NCBI GenBank assembly: GCA_900555065.1
Contig: USJY01000105.1
Coordinates: 1-5,760, forward strand
Length of the DNA: 5,760 nucleotides
Direction of reading: 5' to 3'
Source: an uncultured Eubacteriales bacterium
GTDB taxonomy: Bacteria; Bacillota; Clostridia; Oscillospirales; UMGS1783
The translations under genes were made by a program, and so were the position numbers. Each line of letters begins with the position of its first letter. Position 1 is the stretch's first letter. Positions 1-5,646 of the stretch are shown piece after piece. The notes under the pieces are model-generated. The model was not told where the DNA came from. It did no database searches and worked only from the letters and a program-made list of their open reading frames with translations.

Positions 1-1
1 C

Positions 2-1129
2 ATGGCCGTGGTGGGCCGGAATGGCAGCGGCAAAACCACCATGATCAAGCTGCTCTGCCGCCTGTACGACCCCACCGAGGGCGCAATCACGCTCAACGGC
101 ATCGACATCCGCAAATACCGCTATGAGGAATATCAGGCGCTCTTCGCCGTGGTATTCCAGGATTTCCGGCTGTTCTCCTTCCCGCTGGGGCAGAATGTGG
201 GCGCGAGCGTGGAATACGACCGTGCCGCGGCGGAAAGCGCGCTGCTGCGCGCGGGCTTTGGCGAGCGGCTTTCCACCATGCCCAGGGGGCTGAATACCCC
301 GCTCTACAGCAATTACGACGCGAGCGGCGTGGAAATCTCCGGCGGCGAAGCGCAGAAAATCGCCCTGGCCCGCGCGCTCTACAAGGCGGAAGCGGGCGAT
401 CCACCCGCGCCCTTTATCGTGCTGGACGAACCCACCATCGGCCTGGACCCGCGGCAGGTCATCGCAATCCGCGACTTTATCCGCGAGCTGGGCAGGGAGC
501 ATACCGTGCTGTTTTCCAGCCATATCCTGTCCGAGGTAAGCGCAGTCTGCGACCAGGTGCTCATTATCGACGGCGGCAGGCTTATCGCTGAGGACACGCC
601 GGAGAATCTGTCGAAGAAAATGCACGGCGGCATCACCCTCGTCATGGAAATCGGCGGCCGGCGCGCGGCGGTGAAGAAGGCGCTTGCACAGGTCGGCAAA
701 GTCCGCGTCCACACCGTTGTCGAATCGGGCGAAAACGCGGTGACGGCCACCCTTGAGATTGAAGACGATGCGGCGCGCGACGATATCTTTTTCGTACTTG
801 CCAAAGCGGGCTGCCCCATTCGCAACACGACTGAGCAGACCGCGAGCCTGGAGGAGATTTTCCTGCGTCTGACCGACAGTGCGGACCGGGCCGCTTCCGC
901 TTCGGACGAGCCCGGCGCGGACGAGCCCAAACCCACGACCGGCGCGGACGAAACCGATGCGGGCGAACCCGAACCCACAACCGATGCGAACGAAACCGAT
1001 GCGGACGAGCCCGAACCCGCGACCGGCGCGGGTGAACACGGCGCGGACGAGCCAGAACCCACAACCGATGCGGACGAACCCGGCGGCCAGCCCGCTGTAA
1101 CGGAAGAGGAAGGAGGGGCCCAATCGTGA
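2..1129 (+). CDS. Chimeric ABC transporter ATPase (exporter NBD N-half joined to GldA-like ABC-2 C-half), 5' partial
   Basis: This is an ATP-hydrolysing subunit, cytoplasmic face of the membrane, 375 codons visible. The first Met is internal to the usual strand before Walker A, so the true start lies left of the window, probably behind an exporter membrane domain. Visible motifs: Walker A GRNGSGKTT (5-13), Q-loop Q53, signature ISGGE (112-116), Walker B FIVLDE (138-143, catalytic E143), D-loop GLDP (147-150), H-loop H174. Residues 1-140 (FQDFRLFSFPLGQNV, GVEISGGEAQKIALARALYK) match type-I exporter NBDs. Residues 146-205 (SSHILSEVSAVCDQ, AEDTPENL) and the 211-291 domain match GldA-like ABC-2 ATPases. 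Residues 292-375 are an acidic repeat tail. All catalytic motifs are present, so activity is possible. The stop overlaps the permease start. An assembly misjoin is the main alternative to a genuine fusion. ABC ATPase identity is certain; chimerism is a strong inference from family knowledge. Confidence 0.93.
   Translation: MAVVGRNGSGKTTMIKLLCRLYDPTEGAITLNGIDIRKYRYEEYQALFAVVFQDFRLFSFPLGQNVGASVEYDRAAAESALLRAGFGERLSTMPRGLNTPLYSNYDASGVEISGGEAQKIALARALYKAEAGDPPAPFIVLDEPTIGLDPRQVIAIRDFIRELGREHTVLFSSHILSEVSAVCDQVLIIDGGRLIAEDTPENLSKKMHGGITLVMEIGGRRAAVKKALAQVGKVRVHTVVESGENAVTATLEIEDDAARDDIFFVLAKAGCPIRNTTEQTASLEEIFLRLTDSADRAASASDEPGADEPKPTTGADETDAGEPEPTTDANETDADEPEPATGAGEHGADEPEPTTDADEPGGQPAVTEEEGGAQS
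422..436 (+). other. Apparent crossover point between two ABC ATPase families
   Basis: These bases encode LDEPT (residues 141-145), the Walker B end shared by nearly all ABC ATPases. Upstream the protein follows type-I exporter NBDs, which normally continue TAALDP and then an ISHRL H-loop. Here it continues TIGLDP, then RQVIAIRDFIREL and SSHILSE, which is typical of ABC-2/GldA ATPases. The reading frame is kept. The exact crossover cannot be placed more finely because both families share this motif. Confidence 0.7.
920..1087 (+). repeat. Four tandem 42-bp (14-residue) repeats coding an acidic Pro/Thr tail
   Basis: Units lie at 920-961, 962-1003, 1004-1045 and 1046-1087. They translate as DEPKPTTGADETDA, GEPEPTTDANETDA, DEPEPATGAGEHGA and DEPEPTTDADEPGG. 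A partial unit (DEPGA) precedes them at 905-919. Units 1 and 3 share ACCGGCGCG while units 2 and 4 share ACAACCGATGCG, so the array looks like a doubled 84-bp dimer. The tail is predicted disordered and strongly acidic, and it follows the last folded domain of the ATPase. Its role is unknown; copy-number variation between strains would be expected. Confidence 0.9.
1111..1116 (+). promoter_or_regulatory. Shine-Dalgarno site for the ABC-2 permease
   Basis: AGGAGG lies 9 bases before the GTG at 1126, inside the last codons of the upstream ATPase. It supports the GTG start and a GTGA overlap (start 1126-1128, upstream stop 1127-1129), implying translational coupling. Confidence 0.85.
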
Positions 1130-1989
1130 AAGCAATATACAAACGCGAGGTCCGCGCTTATTTCAAAGGGCTGATCGGTCCGGTGTTTATCGCGCTGTTT
1201 CTGGCCGCGGCCGGGGTCTATACAGCCTACCTGAACCTGGTCAACCGCATTCCGAGCTTTGAGCTGTCCCTGTACAATATGAGCATCGTGTTCCTCATCG
1301 CAATCCCCCTGCTCACCATGCGCTCCTTTGCGCAGGAGCGGCGGCAGAACACCGATAAGCTGCTCTATTCCAGTCCGGTCCGCGTCAGCGGCATGGTGGC
1401 GGGCAAATACCTCGCCATGCTCACCGTGTTTGCGGCGGCGCTGGGGATCTGCTGTCTCTATCCGCTGATTTTGTCCCTCTACGGCGAGGTCCCCTTCCTG
1501 CTCACATACAGCTATATCTTTATCTTTTTCCTCATGGGTGCGGCCTTTATCGCCATCGGCATGTTTCTGTCCACCCTGACGAGCAACCAGTTCATTGCGG
1601 CGGCCATCAGCTTTTGCGCGCTGCTGTTCTTTTATATGCTGGAAGGCATTTCGTCTATCATTTCAAGCACCGCTTTCGCCTCGCTCATGGCCTTCTCCAT
1701 TATGGCCCTGCTGCTGGCGCTGATTCTGTGGTACATGACGAAAAACCCCGTTGCGGCCGGGATCGCCTTCGCCGTACTGGAGGCGGGCCTGCTCGTCGCC
1801 TATTTCCTCAAACCCACCCTGTTCGAAGGCGCCATCCAGACCTTCCTGTCCGGCATTTCCCTGTTCAGCCGGTCCACCGTCGTTCTCAACGGGATATTTG
1901 ACCTGGGCTCCGTCGTCTGTTACCTGAGCGTTATCGCCCTGTTTTTGTTTTTGAGCGTACAGTCAGTTGAGAAACGGAGGTGGAGCTGA
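1126..1989 (+). CDS. ABC-2 type permease, GldF-like
   Basis: This is the 287-residue membrane-spanning subunit of an ABC-2 transporter, working with the ATPase encoded just upstream. It begins with a short cytoplasmic stretch (MKAIYKREVRAYFK) and a first helix at about 17-36. Further hydrophobic segments lie near 52-65, 96-118, 126-149, 155-178, 186-203, 208-228 and 260-278, and the basic end is EKRRWS. The loop at 66-87 (RSFAQERRQ, TDKLLYSSPV) is the conserved element of GldF/ABC-2 permeases that follows the second helix and is thought to contact the ATPase. Length is normal for the family. The GTG start is chosen from the AGGAGG at 1111-1116 and the 4-base overlap with the ATPase gene. It overlaps the next gene by one base (TGATG). 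The substrate cannot be read from sequence. GldF resemblance does not imply gliding: related modules occur in non-gliding Firmicutes (family knowledge). Confidence 0.9.
   Translation: MKAIYKREVRAYFKGLIGPVFIALFLAAAGVYTAYLNLVNRIPSFELSLYNMSIVFLIAIPLLTMRSFAQERRQNTDKLLYSSPVRVSGMVAGKYLAMLTVFAAALGICCLYPLILSLYGEVPFLLTYSYIFIFFLMGAAFIAIGMFLSTLTSNQFIAAAISFCALLFFYMLEGISSIISSTAFASLMAFSIMALLLALILWYMTKNPVAAGIAFAVLEAGLLVAYFLKPTLFEGAIQTFLSGISLFSRSTVVLNGIFDLGSVVCYLSVIALFLFLSVQSVEKRRWS
1976..1980 (+). promoter_or_regulatory. Shine-Dalgarno site deciding the start of the GldG-like gene
   Basis: GGAGG ends 8 bases before the ATG at 1989. An in-frame GTG at 1980 overlaps this site itself, so it cannot be the start used with it. 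The ATG at 1989 is therefore preferred, giving a TGATG overlap with the permease stop. Confidence 0.8.
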
Positions 1990-3431
1990 TGGCTGGTGAG
2001 CGCAGCGTCAAGGGAAAAATCACAAAAGCCTTTGGCTCAAAGGCCTTCAAGAGCGGCGGCTACAGCCTGCTTGCAAGCGTCATCGTCATTGTAATCGTGT
2101 TCGCGCTGAACCTGGCGGTCGGCGCGCTGCCCGCCAACTGGACAAAGTTCGATATGACGGACACGGGCATGTTCTCCCTGTCCGACCAGTCCAAAGAACT
2201 CGTAAAAAGCATAGACGAGCCCGTGACGATCTATGTGCTTCAGAGCGGCTCAAACGGCGAAACAGTGTACGAGCTGGCGCTGCAGTACCGTGCCCTGAAC
2301 TCCAATATCACCGTCGAGGTACGCGATCCGGTGGCCAATCCCGGCTTTGTCCAGCAGTACACCGACGAGCAGCTCGGCTACGGCGTCATTGTCGAGAGCG
2401 CGCGGCGCACGGCGACAGTGAGCAGCTCCAGCCTGTACCGGACAGAGCTTTCCACAGACGGCTCGTACCAGTATTATTTCGAGGGCGAATCCCTTATTAC
2501 CGGCGCGCTTGACAGGGTGACGACCGACGCGCTGCCCAAAATCTACCGGCTTGTCGGGCACGGGGAGACGGAGCTGTCCGCCGCCCTGACCGAGAGCATA
2601 GAAAACGATAATTTTGAGCTAGCCGATCTGTCCCTGCTGTCTATGGACAGCGTCCCGGAGGATGCGGACTGCGTGCTCATCCACCGCCCGTCCTCCGACC
2701 TTTCCGAGGACGACGCGGCTAAGCTCGCCTCCTACCTGGAGGGCGGCGGCGCGCTGATGCTGTTCACGGAATACCCGGCGGGCGAGCTTACCAACCTGTG
2801 CGCACTCGCGGCGGACTATGGTCTCGCGCCCGTGGACGGGCTCGTAGTCGAACGCAACGCCAGCTACTATATCTCCGGCTACCCGCTCTTCCTGCTGCCG
2901 GTGCTCGGCGAACATGAAATCACCTCGCCGCTGACCCACGAACAGTCCTATATCCTCGTCCCGGGCGCGCAGGGCCTGACCACCCTGGACGATGCGCGCG
3001 ACACGCTGAACTTTACGTCGCTGATGCAGACGTCGAAAGACGCCATATCCAAACTCAAGGGCACAGAGCTGGACACCACGGAAAAGGAAGAGGGCGATAT
3101 CGACGGTCCGTTTGCCCTCGCCTACGCCGTCACGGAGGACAACGAGGACGGCCAGGCCCGGTTTATCTGGGTCGCAAGCGGATCCATCACCGAAGACAGT
3201 GCGGACAGCATTGTCTCCGGCGCGAACACGGGCTTTATTCTCAACAGCCTCGGCTGGCTGACCGGCAAGGACAGCTCCGTGACCATTCGTTCCGCTGCGA
3301 TTACAAACAACTACCTGACCCTGACCGCGGGCGCGGCAACGGCGTGGAGCATCGTGTTTACCGTCGCGCTGCCTCTCGCCGTACTCGCAGCCGGTATCGT
3401 CGTTTATGTTATACGGAGAAAACGAGTATGA
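1989..3431 (+). CDS. GldG-like ABC transporter auxiliary protein
   Basis: This 480-residue protein has a helix near the N-terminus (about 25-46), a large extracytoplasmic region and a second helix near the C-terminus (about 450-474) followed by RRKR. That is the architecture of GldG/ABC-type auxiliary proteins that accompany ABC-2 permeases. The first conserved block FDMTDTGMFSLSDQS (54-68) and EPVTIYVL (77-84) match the start of the GldG-type domain. A GHGE motif at 190-193 and the EGGGALMLF strand (251-259) match its second half, which resembles a glutamine-amidotransferase-like fold (family knowledge). The stretch 340-372 is polar and Lys/Glu-rich and probably a loop. Role: likely a partner or substrate-handling component of the transporter, exact function unknown. 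The ATG at 1989 is chosen over the GTG at 1980 because the latter overlaps the Shine-Dalgarno. The stop overlaps the next start by four bases (ATGA). Confidence 0.88.
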   Translation: MAGERSVKGKITKAFGSKAFKSGGYSLLASVIVIVIVFALNLAVGALPANWTKFDMTDTGMFSLSDQSKELVKSIDEPVTIYVLQSGSNGETVYELALQYRALNSNITVEVRDPVANPGFVQQYTDEQLGYGVIVESARRTATVSSSSLYRTELSTDGSYQYYFEGESLITGALDRVTTDALPKIYRLVGHGETELSAALTESIENDNFELADLSLLSMDSVPEDADCVLIHRPSSDLSEDDAAKLASYLEGGGALMLFTEYPAGELTNLCALAADYGLAPVDGLVVERNASYYISGYPLFLLPVLGEHEITSPLTHEQSYILVPGAQGLTTLDDARDTLNFTSLMQTSKDAISKLKGTELDTTEKEEGDIDGPFALAYAVTEDNEDGQARFIWVASGSITEDSADSIVSGANTGFILNSLGWLTGKDSSVTIRSAAITNNYLTLTAGAATAWSIVFTVALPLAVLAAGIVVYVIRRKRV

Positions 3432-3979
3432 AAAAGAGCGTCAGATTACTCCTTCTGGTCGCCGCGCTCGCCGTAGCCGTCGGCTGCTTTCTGCTCGTCA
3501 GCCACCTGTTCGGGGACGAAGACGGGGAAGCGCAGAGCGAGGCCGAAACCATCTCCGTCTACCGGACCGACAGCGCTGAAATCATCGGCATGCAGTTCGA
3601 TGCGGACGGCGCGTCCCACGCTTTCACGTTTGCATCGGACGAGTGGCAGGACGCGACCGGCGCGGACCGGCCTCTGGAACAGAGCAGTATGGATGCGCTC
3701 GCAACCGTCTGCGCAAACTGGACGGCGAAACGGGTCGTCAGCGACCACCCTGAATCCCTCGCCGAATACGGACTGGACGAACCCGTCCTCCGGATCCAGC
3801 TGACGCTGCGGGACGGCTCGTCCGTCACCCTGCTCATCGGCGACTATTCCGAGGCCGGCGAGGGCGATTATCTGTCCGTGTCAGGCTCGGATACGGTATA
3901 TCTGGTCGCCGCCTCCGCAAGAAGCGCGATCACGAACAATCTCAGTACCTGTTATATGGAGGCTTCCGAAGCCGAATAA
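3428..3979 (+). CDS. DUF4340 domain protein, short single-domain form
   Basis: This 183-residue protein has a basic start (MKKSVR), one hydrophobic anchor (about 7-28) and an extracytoplasmic domain. The stretch 114-160 (YGLDEPVLRIQL, TLLIGDYSEAGEGDY, VYLV) is the recognisable DUF4340 core: short strands, a glycine turn, then a strand ending in a value such as VYLV. Many DUF4340 proteins are about 300-500 residues with repeated copies, so this is a short member. Cys20 (AVGC) could suggest a lipoprotein, but position -3 is Ala and a long hydrophobic run follows it, so a membrane anchor is more likely. GGAGAA at 3415-3420 sits 7 bases before ATG 3428. An in-frame ATG upstream at 3344 is rejected because it lies deep in the GldG-like gene without a ribosome site. 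DUF4340 genes commonly follow GldG-like genes; function is unknown, presumed accessory to the transporter. Confidence 0.85.
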   Translation: MKKSVRLLLLVAALAVAVGCFLLVSHLFGDEDGEAQSEAETISVYRTDSAEIIGMQFDADGASHAFTFASDEWQDATGADRPLEQSSMDALATVCANWTAKRVVSDHPESLAEYGLDEPVLRIQLTLRDGSSVTLLIGDYSEAGEGDYLSVSGSDTVYLVAASARSAITNNLSTCYMEASEAE

Positions 3980-3990
3980 CCGCAGCGAAG

Positions 3991-4024
3991 CGGCCCGCCC
4001 CGGGTTTTCGGGGCGGGCCGTTTT
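3991..4024 (+). terminator. Strong intrinsic terminator of the ABC operon
   Basis: A perfect 12-bp stem (CGGCCCGCCCCG, 3991-4002, pairing with 4009-4020) closes a 6-base loop (GGTTTT) and is followed by TTTTACGTTTT. It begins 11 bases after the DUF4340 stop. On the opposite strand the hairpin is followed by CTTCGC, so it should act mainly on the + strand. Confidence 0.93.
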
Positions 4025-4040
4025 ACGTTTTATGCGCGGC

Positions 4041-4077
4041 GGCGACGGAATATTTCCGGCCCACGCCGTCGCCTTTT
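4041..4077 (+). terminator. Second hairpin with T-run in the convergent gap
   Basis: GGCGACGG (4041-4048) pairs perfectly with CCGTCGCC (4066-4073) around a 17-base loop, with TTTT at 4074-4077 on the + strand. The T-run overlaps the stop codon of the minus-strand ZIP gene (4076-4078). It may be a back-up terminator for the + operon, or a 3'-end stem-loop of the ZIP transcript, though no T-run follows directly on the minus strand. The long loop lowers confidence. Confidence 0.45.
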
Positions 4078-4864
4078 ACCCGAGCGCAACGTCCAGCAGC
4101 ATCATCAATGCAAAACCCAGCGCGGCTCCGACCGTGCCTGCGTTGCTGTGCGCGCCTGCCTGCGCCTCCGGAATCAGCTCCTCCACCACCACATAAATCA
4201 TGGCCCCGGCCGCAAAGGCAAGGACATAGGGCAGAACGGGCGTAACGATTGACGTGAGCAGTATGGTAACCGCCGCGCCGACCGGCTCCACAATCCCCGA
4301 CAGCAGCCCGTAGCAAAACGCCTTTCTGCGGGACAGGCCCGCCCCCACAAGCGGCATGGAGATAATCGCACCCTCCGGAAAGTTCTGGATCGCGATACCC
4401 ACGGCCAGCGCAAAGGCTCCGGCCACCGTGATCACTTCGCCGCCCGCCAGCATGCCCGCCAGCGCAACGCCCACAGCCATCCCTTCCGGTATGTTGTGCA
4501 GCGTCACAGCCAGCACCAGCATGGCGGACCGGCCCGCGCCGCTGGGCCTTCCTTCCGGCCGCTCGGCGTTCAGATGCAGGTGCGGAACAAGCGAATCCAG
4601 CGCGAACAAAAAACCCGCGCCTGCAAGAAACCCGGCCACCGCCGGCAGCCAGGCCGGGCCGCCGCCGGCTTCCGCCATCTCAATCGCGGGGATGAGCAGG
4701 GACCAGACCGCCGCCGCGATCATCACGCCCGCGGCAAAGCCCAGCAGCAATTTCTGCAGCCGCGGCCGCAGTCCACCCCGCATGAAAAACGCCGTGCCCG
4801 CGCCGAGCACCGTGCCTGCAAACGGGATAAAAATACCGGCAACTACTTTGAGCGTATCGTTCAT
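4076..4864 (-). CDS. ZIP-family divalent metal transporter (ZupT/GufA-like)
   Basis: This is a 262-residue inner-membrane carrier that moves divalent metals such as Zn2+, Mn2+ or Fe2+ into the cytoplasm (family knowledge). Eight hydrophobic segments are visible, near 6-26, 36-59, 72-91, 113-137, 144-169, 181-203, 210-229 and 241-261. The metal site motifs are intact: HNIPEG (123-128) in helix 4, QNFPEG (160-165) in helix 5, VEP (192-194) in helix 6 and EELIPE (228-233) in helix 7. A His pair, PHLHL (94-98), lies in the loop after helix 3. Length and motif order are those of the prokaryotic GufA-like ZIP subgroup. The start is the ATG at 4862-4864, supported by GGGAG 7 bases upstream. It lies 115 bases downstream of a DtxR-type regulator on the same strand, suggesting metal-dependent control or co-transcription. 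Metal preference cannot be read from the sequence. Confidence 0.95.
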   Translation of the reverse strand: MNDTLKVVAGIFIPFAGTVLGAGTAFFMRGGLRPRLQKLLLGFAAGVMIAAAVWSLLIPAIEMAEAGGGPAWLPAVAGFLAGAGFLFALDSLVPHLHLNAERPEGRPSGAGRSAMLVLAVTLHNIPEGMAVGVALAGMLAGGEVITVAGAFALAVGIAIQNFPEGAIISMPLVGAGLSRRKAFCYGLLSGIVEPVGAAVTILLTSIVTPVLPYVLAFAAGAMIYVVVEELIPEAQAGAHSNAGTVGAALGFALMMLLDVALG

Positions 4865-4871
4865 ATGCGCA

Positions 4872-4876
4872 CTCCC
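4872..4876 (-). promoter_or_regulatory. Shine-Dalgarno site for the ZIP transporter
   Basis: On the minus strand AAAGGGAG precedes the ATG (4864-4862) with a 7-base spacer after GGGAG. It fixes the start of the ZIP gene. Confidence 0.8.
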
Positions 4877-4885
4877 TTTCTACGC

Positions 4886-4900
4886 CGCCGTAAAACGGCG
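4886..4900 (-). other. Small hairpin in the regulator-ZIP gap
   Basis: CGCCG and CGGCG flank a 5-base AT loop just upstream of the ZIP ribosome site. No T-run follows it on the minus strand, so it is not a terminator. It could affect ribosome access or be chance in GC-rich DNA. The rest of the 115-base gap (4865-4979) shows no promoter or operator I can support. Confidence 0.3.
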
Positions 4901-4979
4901 CAGCCGCCCCCGTTTTCCATCCGGGGCCCTGCGCGCCGCTATTGGCCGCATCCGTACCGAACGCCGTGCCCGCCCGCCG

Positions 4980-5372
4980 CTACGCGCCGCCGTCCTTTTC
5001 TCCCGCGCCGAATCGGGCGGCGTGGCGGCGTATGGCGGCGAAGGAGGCCTCGCTCAGGTCGTGCTCCAGGCGGCACGCGTCTTCAGCCGCAGTCTGTGGG
5101 TCCACGCCGAGCGCGGTCAAAAATTCGGTCAGCAGCCTGTGCCGGGCATAGATGCGCACCGCTATCTCCATTCCCGCTTTGGTCAGCGAAATATATCCGC
5201 CGCTGTCCATGACAATCAGCCCGTTTTCCCGCAGCCGCTTTGTGGCGCAGCTCACGCTCGGTTTGGTCACACCCAGCTGCCGCGCCACGTCGACGGAGCG
5301 AATATAGCCGCAGCGCTCTTTGACGATCAGCATCGCCTCCAGATAGTCCTCCGCAGCCCTTTGTATTTTCAT
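4980..5372 (-). CDS. DtxR/MntR-family metal-dependent transcriptional regulator
   Basis: This 130-residue protein is a DNA-binding repressor that senses a divalent metal, in the short two-domain form lacking the SH3-like third domain. A winged helix-turn-helix covers about 8-66 (recognition region TKPSVSCATKRL, wing GGYISLTKAG), followed by the dimerisation and metal domain (67-115). Candidate ligands by comparison with MntR/DtxR: D9 and E12 in EDYLE, H78 in ARHRLL, C100, E103 and H104 in CRLEH. Asp at the first site is MntR-like while Cys100 is DtxR-like, so metal identity is uncertain. The ATG at 5372 is chosen because MKIQRAAEDYLE is the family's normal start and GGGAG lies 6 bases upstream. 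The frame stays open to 5600, but that extension runs through the intergenic repeat and is not family-like. It is followed by a ZIP transporter gene, a likely target. Confidence 0.92.
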   Translation of the reverse strand: MKIQRAAEDYLEAMLIVKERCGYIRSVDVARQLGVTKPSVSCATKRLRENGLIVMDSGGYISLTKAGMEIAVRIYARHRLLTEFLTALGVDPQTAAEDACRLEHDLSEASFAAIRRHAARFGAGEKDGGA

Positions 5373-5378
5373 TGGTAT

Positions 5379-5383
5379 CTCCC
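5379..5383 (-). promoter_or_regulatory. Shine-Dalgarno site deciding the regulator's start
   Basis: On the minus strand AAGGGAG is followed by ATACCA and the ATG at 5372. This supports the 130-residue product over the longer open frame starting at 5600. Confidence 0.8.
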
Positions 5384-5399
5384 TTCCCAGTCGTACATG

Positions 5400-5516
5400 G
5401 CCGCCGCACGGCGCGCCGGACGGGCTCTCCCCGCGCGTCTGCCTCCCATATCCCATTGCGGAGCCGAGCGCGCCTGGCAGTCGCACGCTGCGCCGCGTAC
5501 CCGCGCGCCCTTTCGT
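5400..5516. repeat. Direct repeat, copy 1 (117 bp)
   Basis: It starts GCCGCCGCACGGCG and ends CGCGCGCCCTTTCGT. The right 84 bases (5433-5516) match copy 2 at 82 of 84 positions; the left 33 differ by small indels. Inside, GCGTCTGCC (5435-5443) can pair with GGCAGTCGC (5476-5484) with one T-T mismatch, so a folded RNA or DNA element is possible. Its left end is 28 bases from the regulator's start codon. Confidence 0.9.
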
Positions 5517-5563
5517 AGCCTGCAGGCCGGATGCGTTTTCTGGCCCGGCCGCCGCGTACATCC

Positions 5564-5576
5564 CGCGCAATGCGCG
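5564..5576. repeat. Inverted repeat between the direct repeats
   Basis: CGCGCA, one base, TGCGCG form a perfect inverted repeat. With a one-base spacer it reads better as a palindromic DNA site than as an RNA hairpin. Chance is possible in GC-rich sequence. Confidence 0.4.
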
Positions 5577-5580
5577 CGAC

Positions 5581-5597
5581 CGCAGGGACATCCTGCG
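5581..5597. repeat. Six-bp hairpin between the direct repeats
   Basis: CGCAGG (5581-5586) pairs perfectly with CCTGCG (5592-5597) around the loop GACAT. No T-run follows on either strand, so it is not an intrinsic terminator. Other palindromes nearby are GCCTGCAGGC (5518-5527) and GGCCGGCC (5616-5623). Confidence 0.45.
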
Positions 5598-5646
5598 CAT
5601 GTCTTTGTGCCGGATGGCCGGCCGCCGCCTCGCGGTTCAGATTTTT

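Noticed and set aside
379..1142. Ser- or Arg-rich minus-strand frames opposite the ATPase
   Set aside because: They mirror the conserved ATPase motifs and the tandem repeats on the other strand.
1980..1988. GTG start three codons upstream for the GldG-like gene
   Set aside because: The GTG overlaps the Shine-Dalgarno that serves the ATG at 1989.
4951..4960. TCCGTACCGA as a metalloregulator operator
   Set aside because: The palindrome is imperfect and short and does not resemble known MntR or DtxR boxes.
4496..5212. 238-codon + strand open frame
   Set aside because: It lies antisense to the ZIP and regulator genes, is Arg/Pro-rich and has no recognisable domain.
4980..5600. Long 206-residue form of the regulator
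   Set aside because: The extra 76 residues are encoded by the intergenic repeat, are not family-like, and the ATG at 5372 has a good ribosome site.
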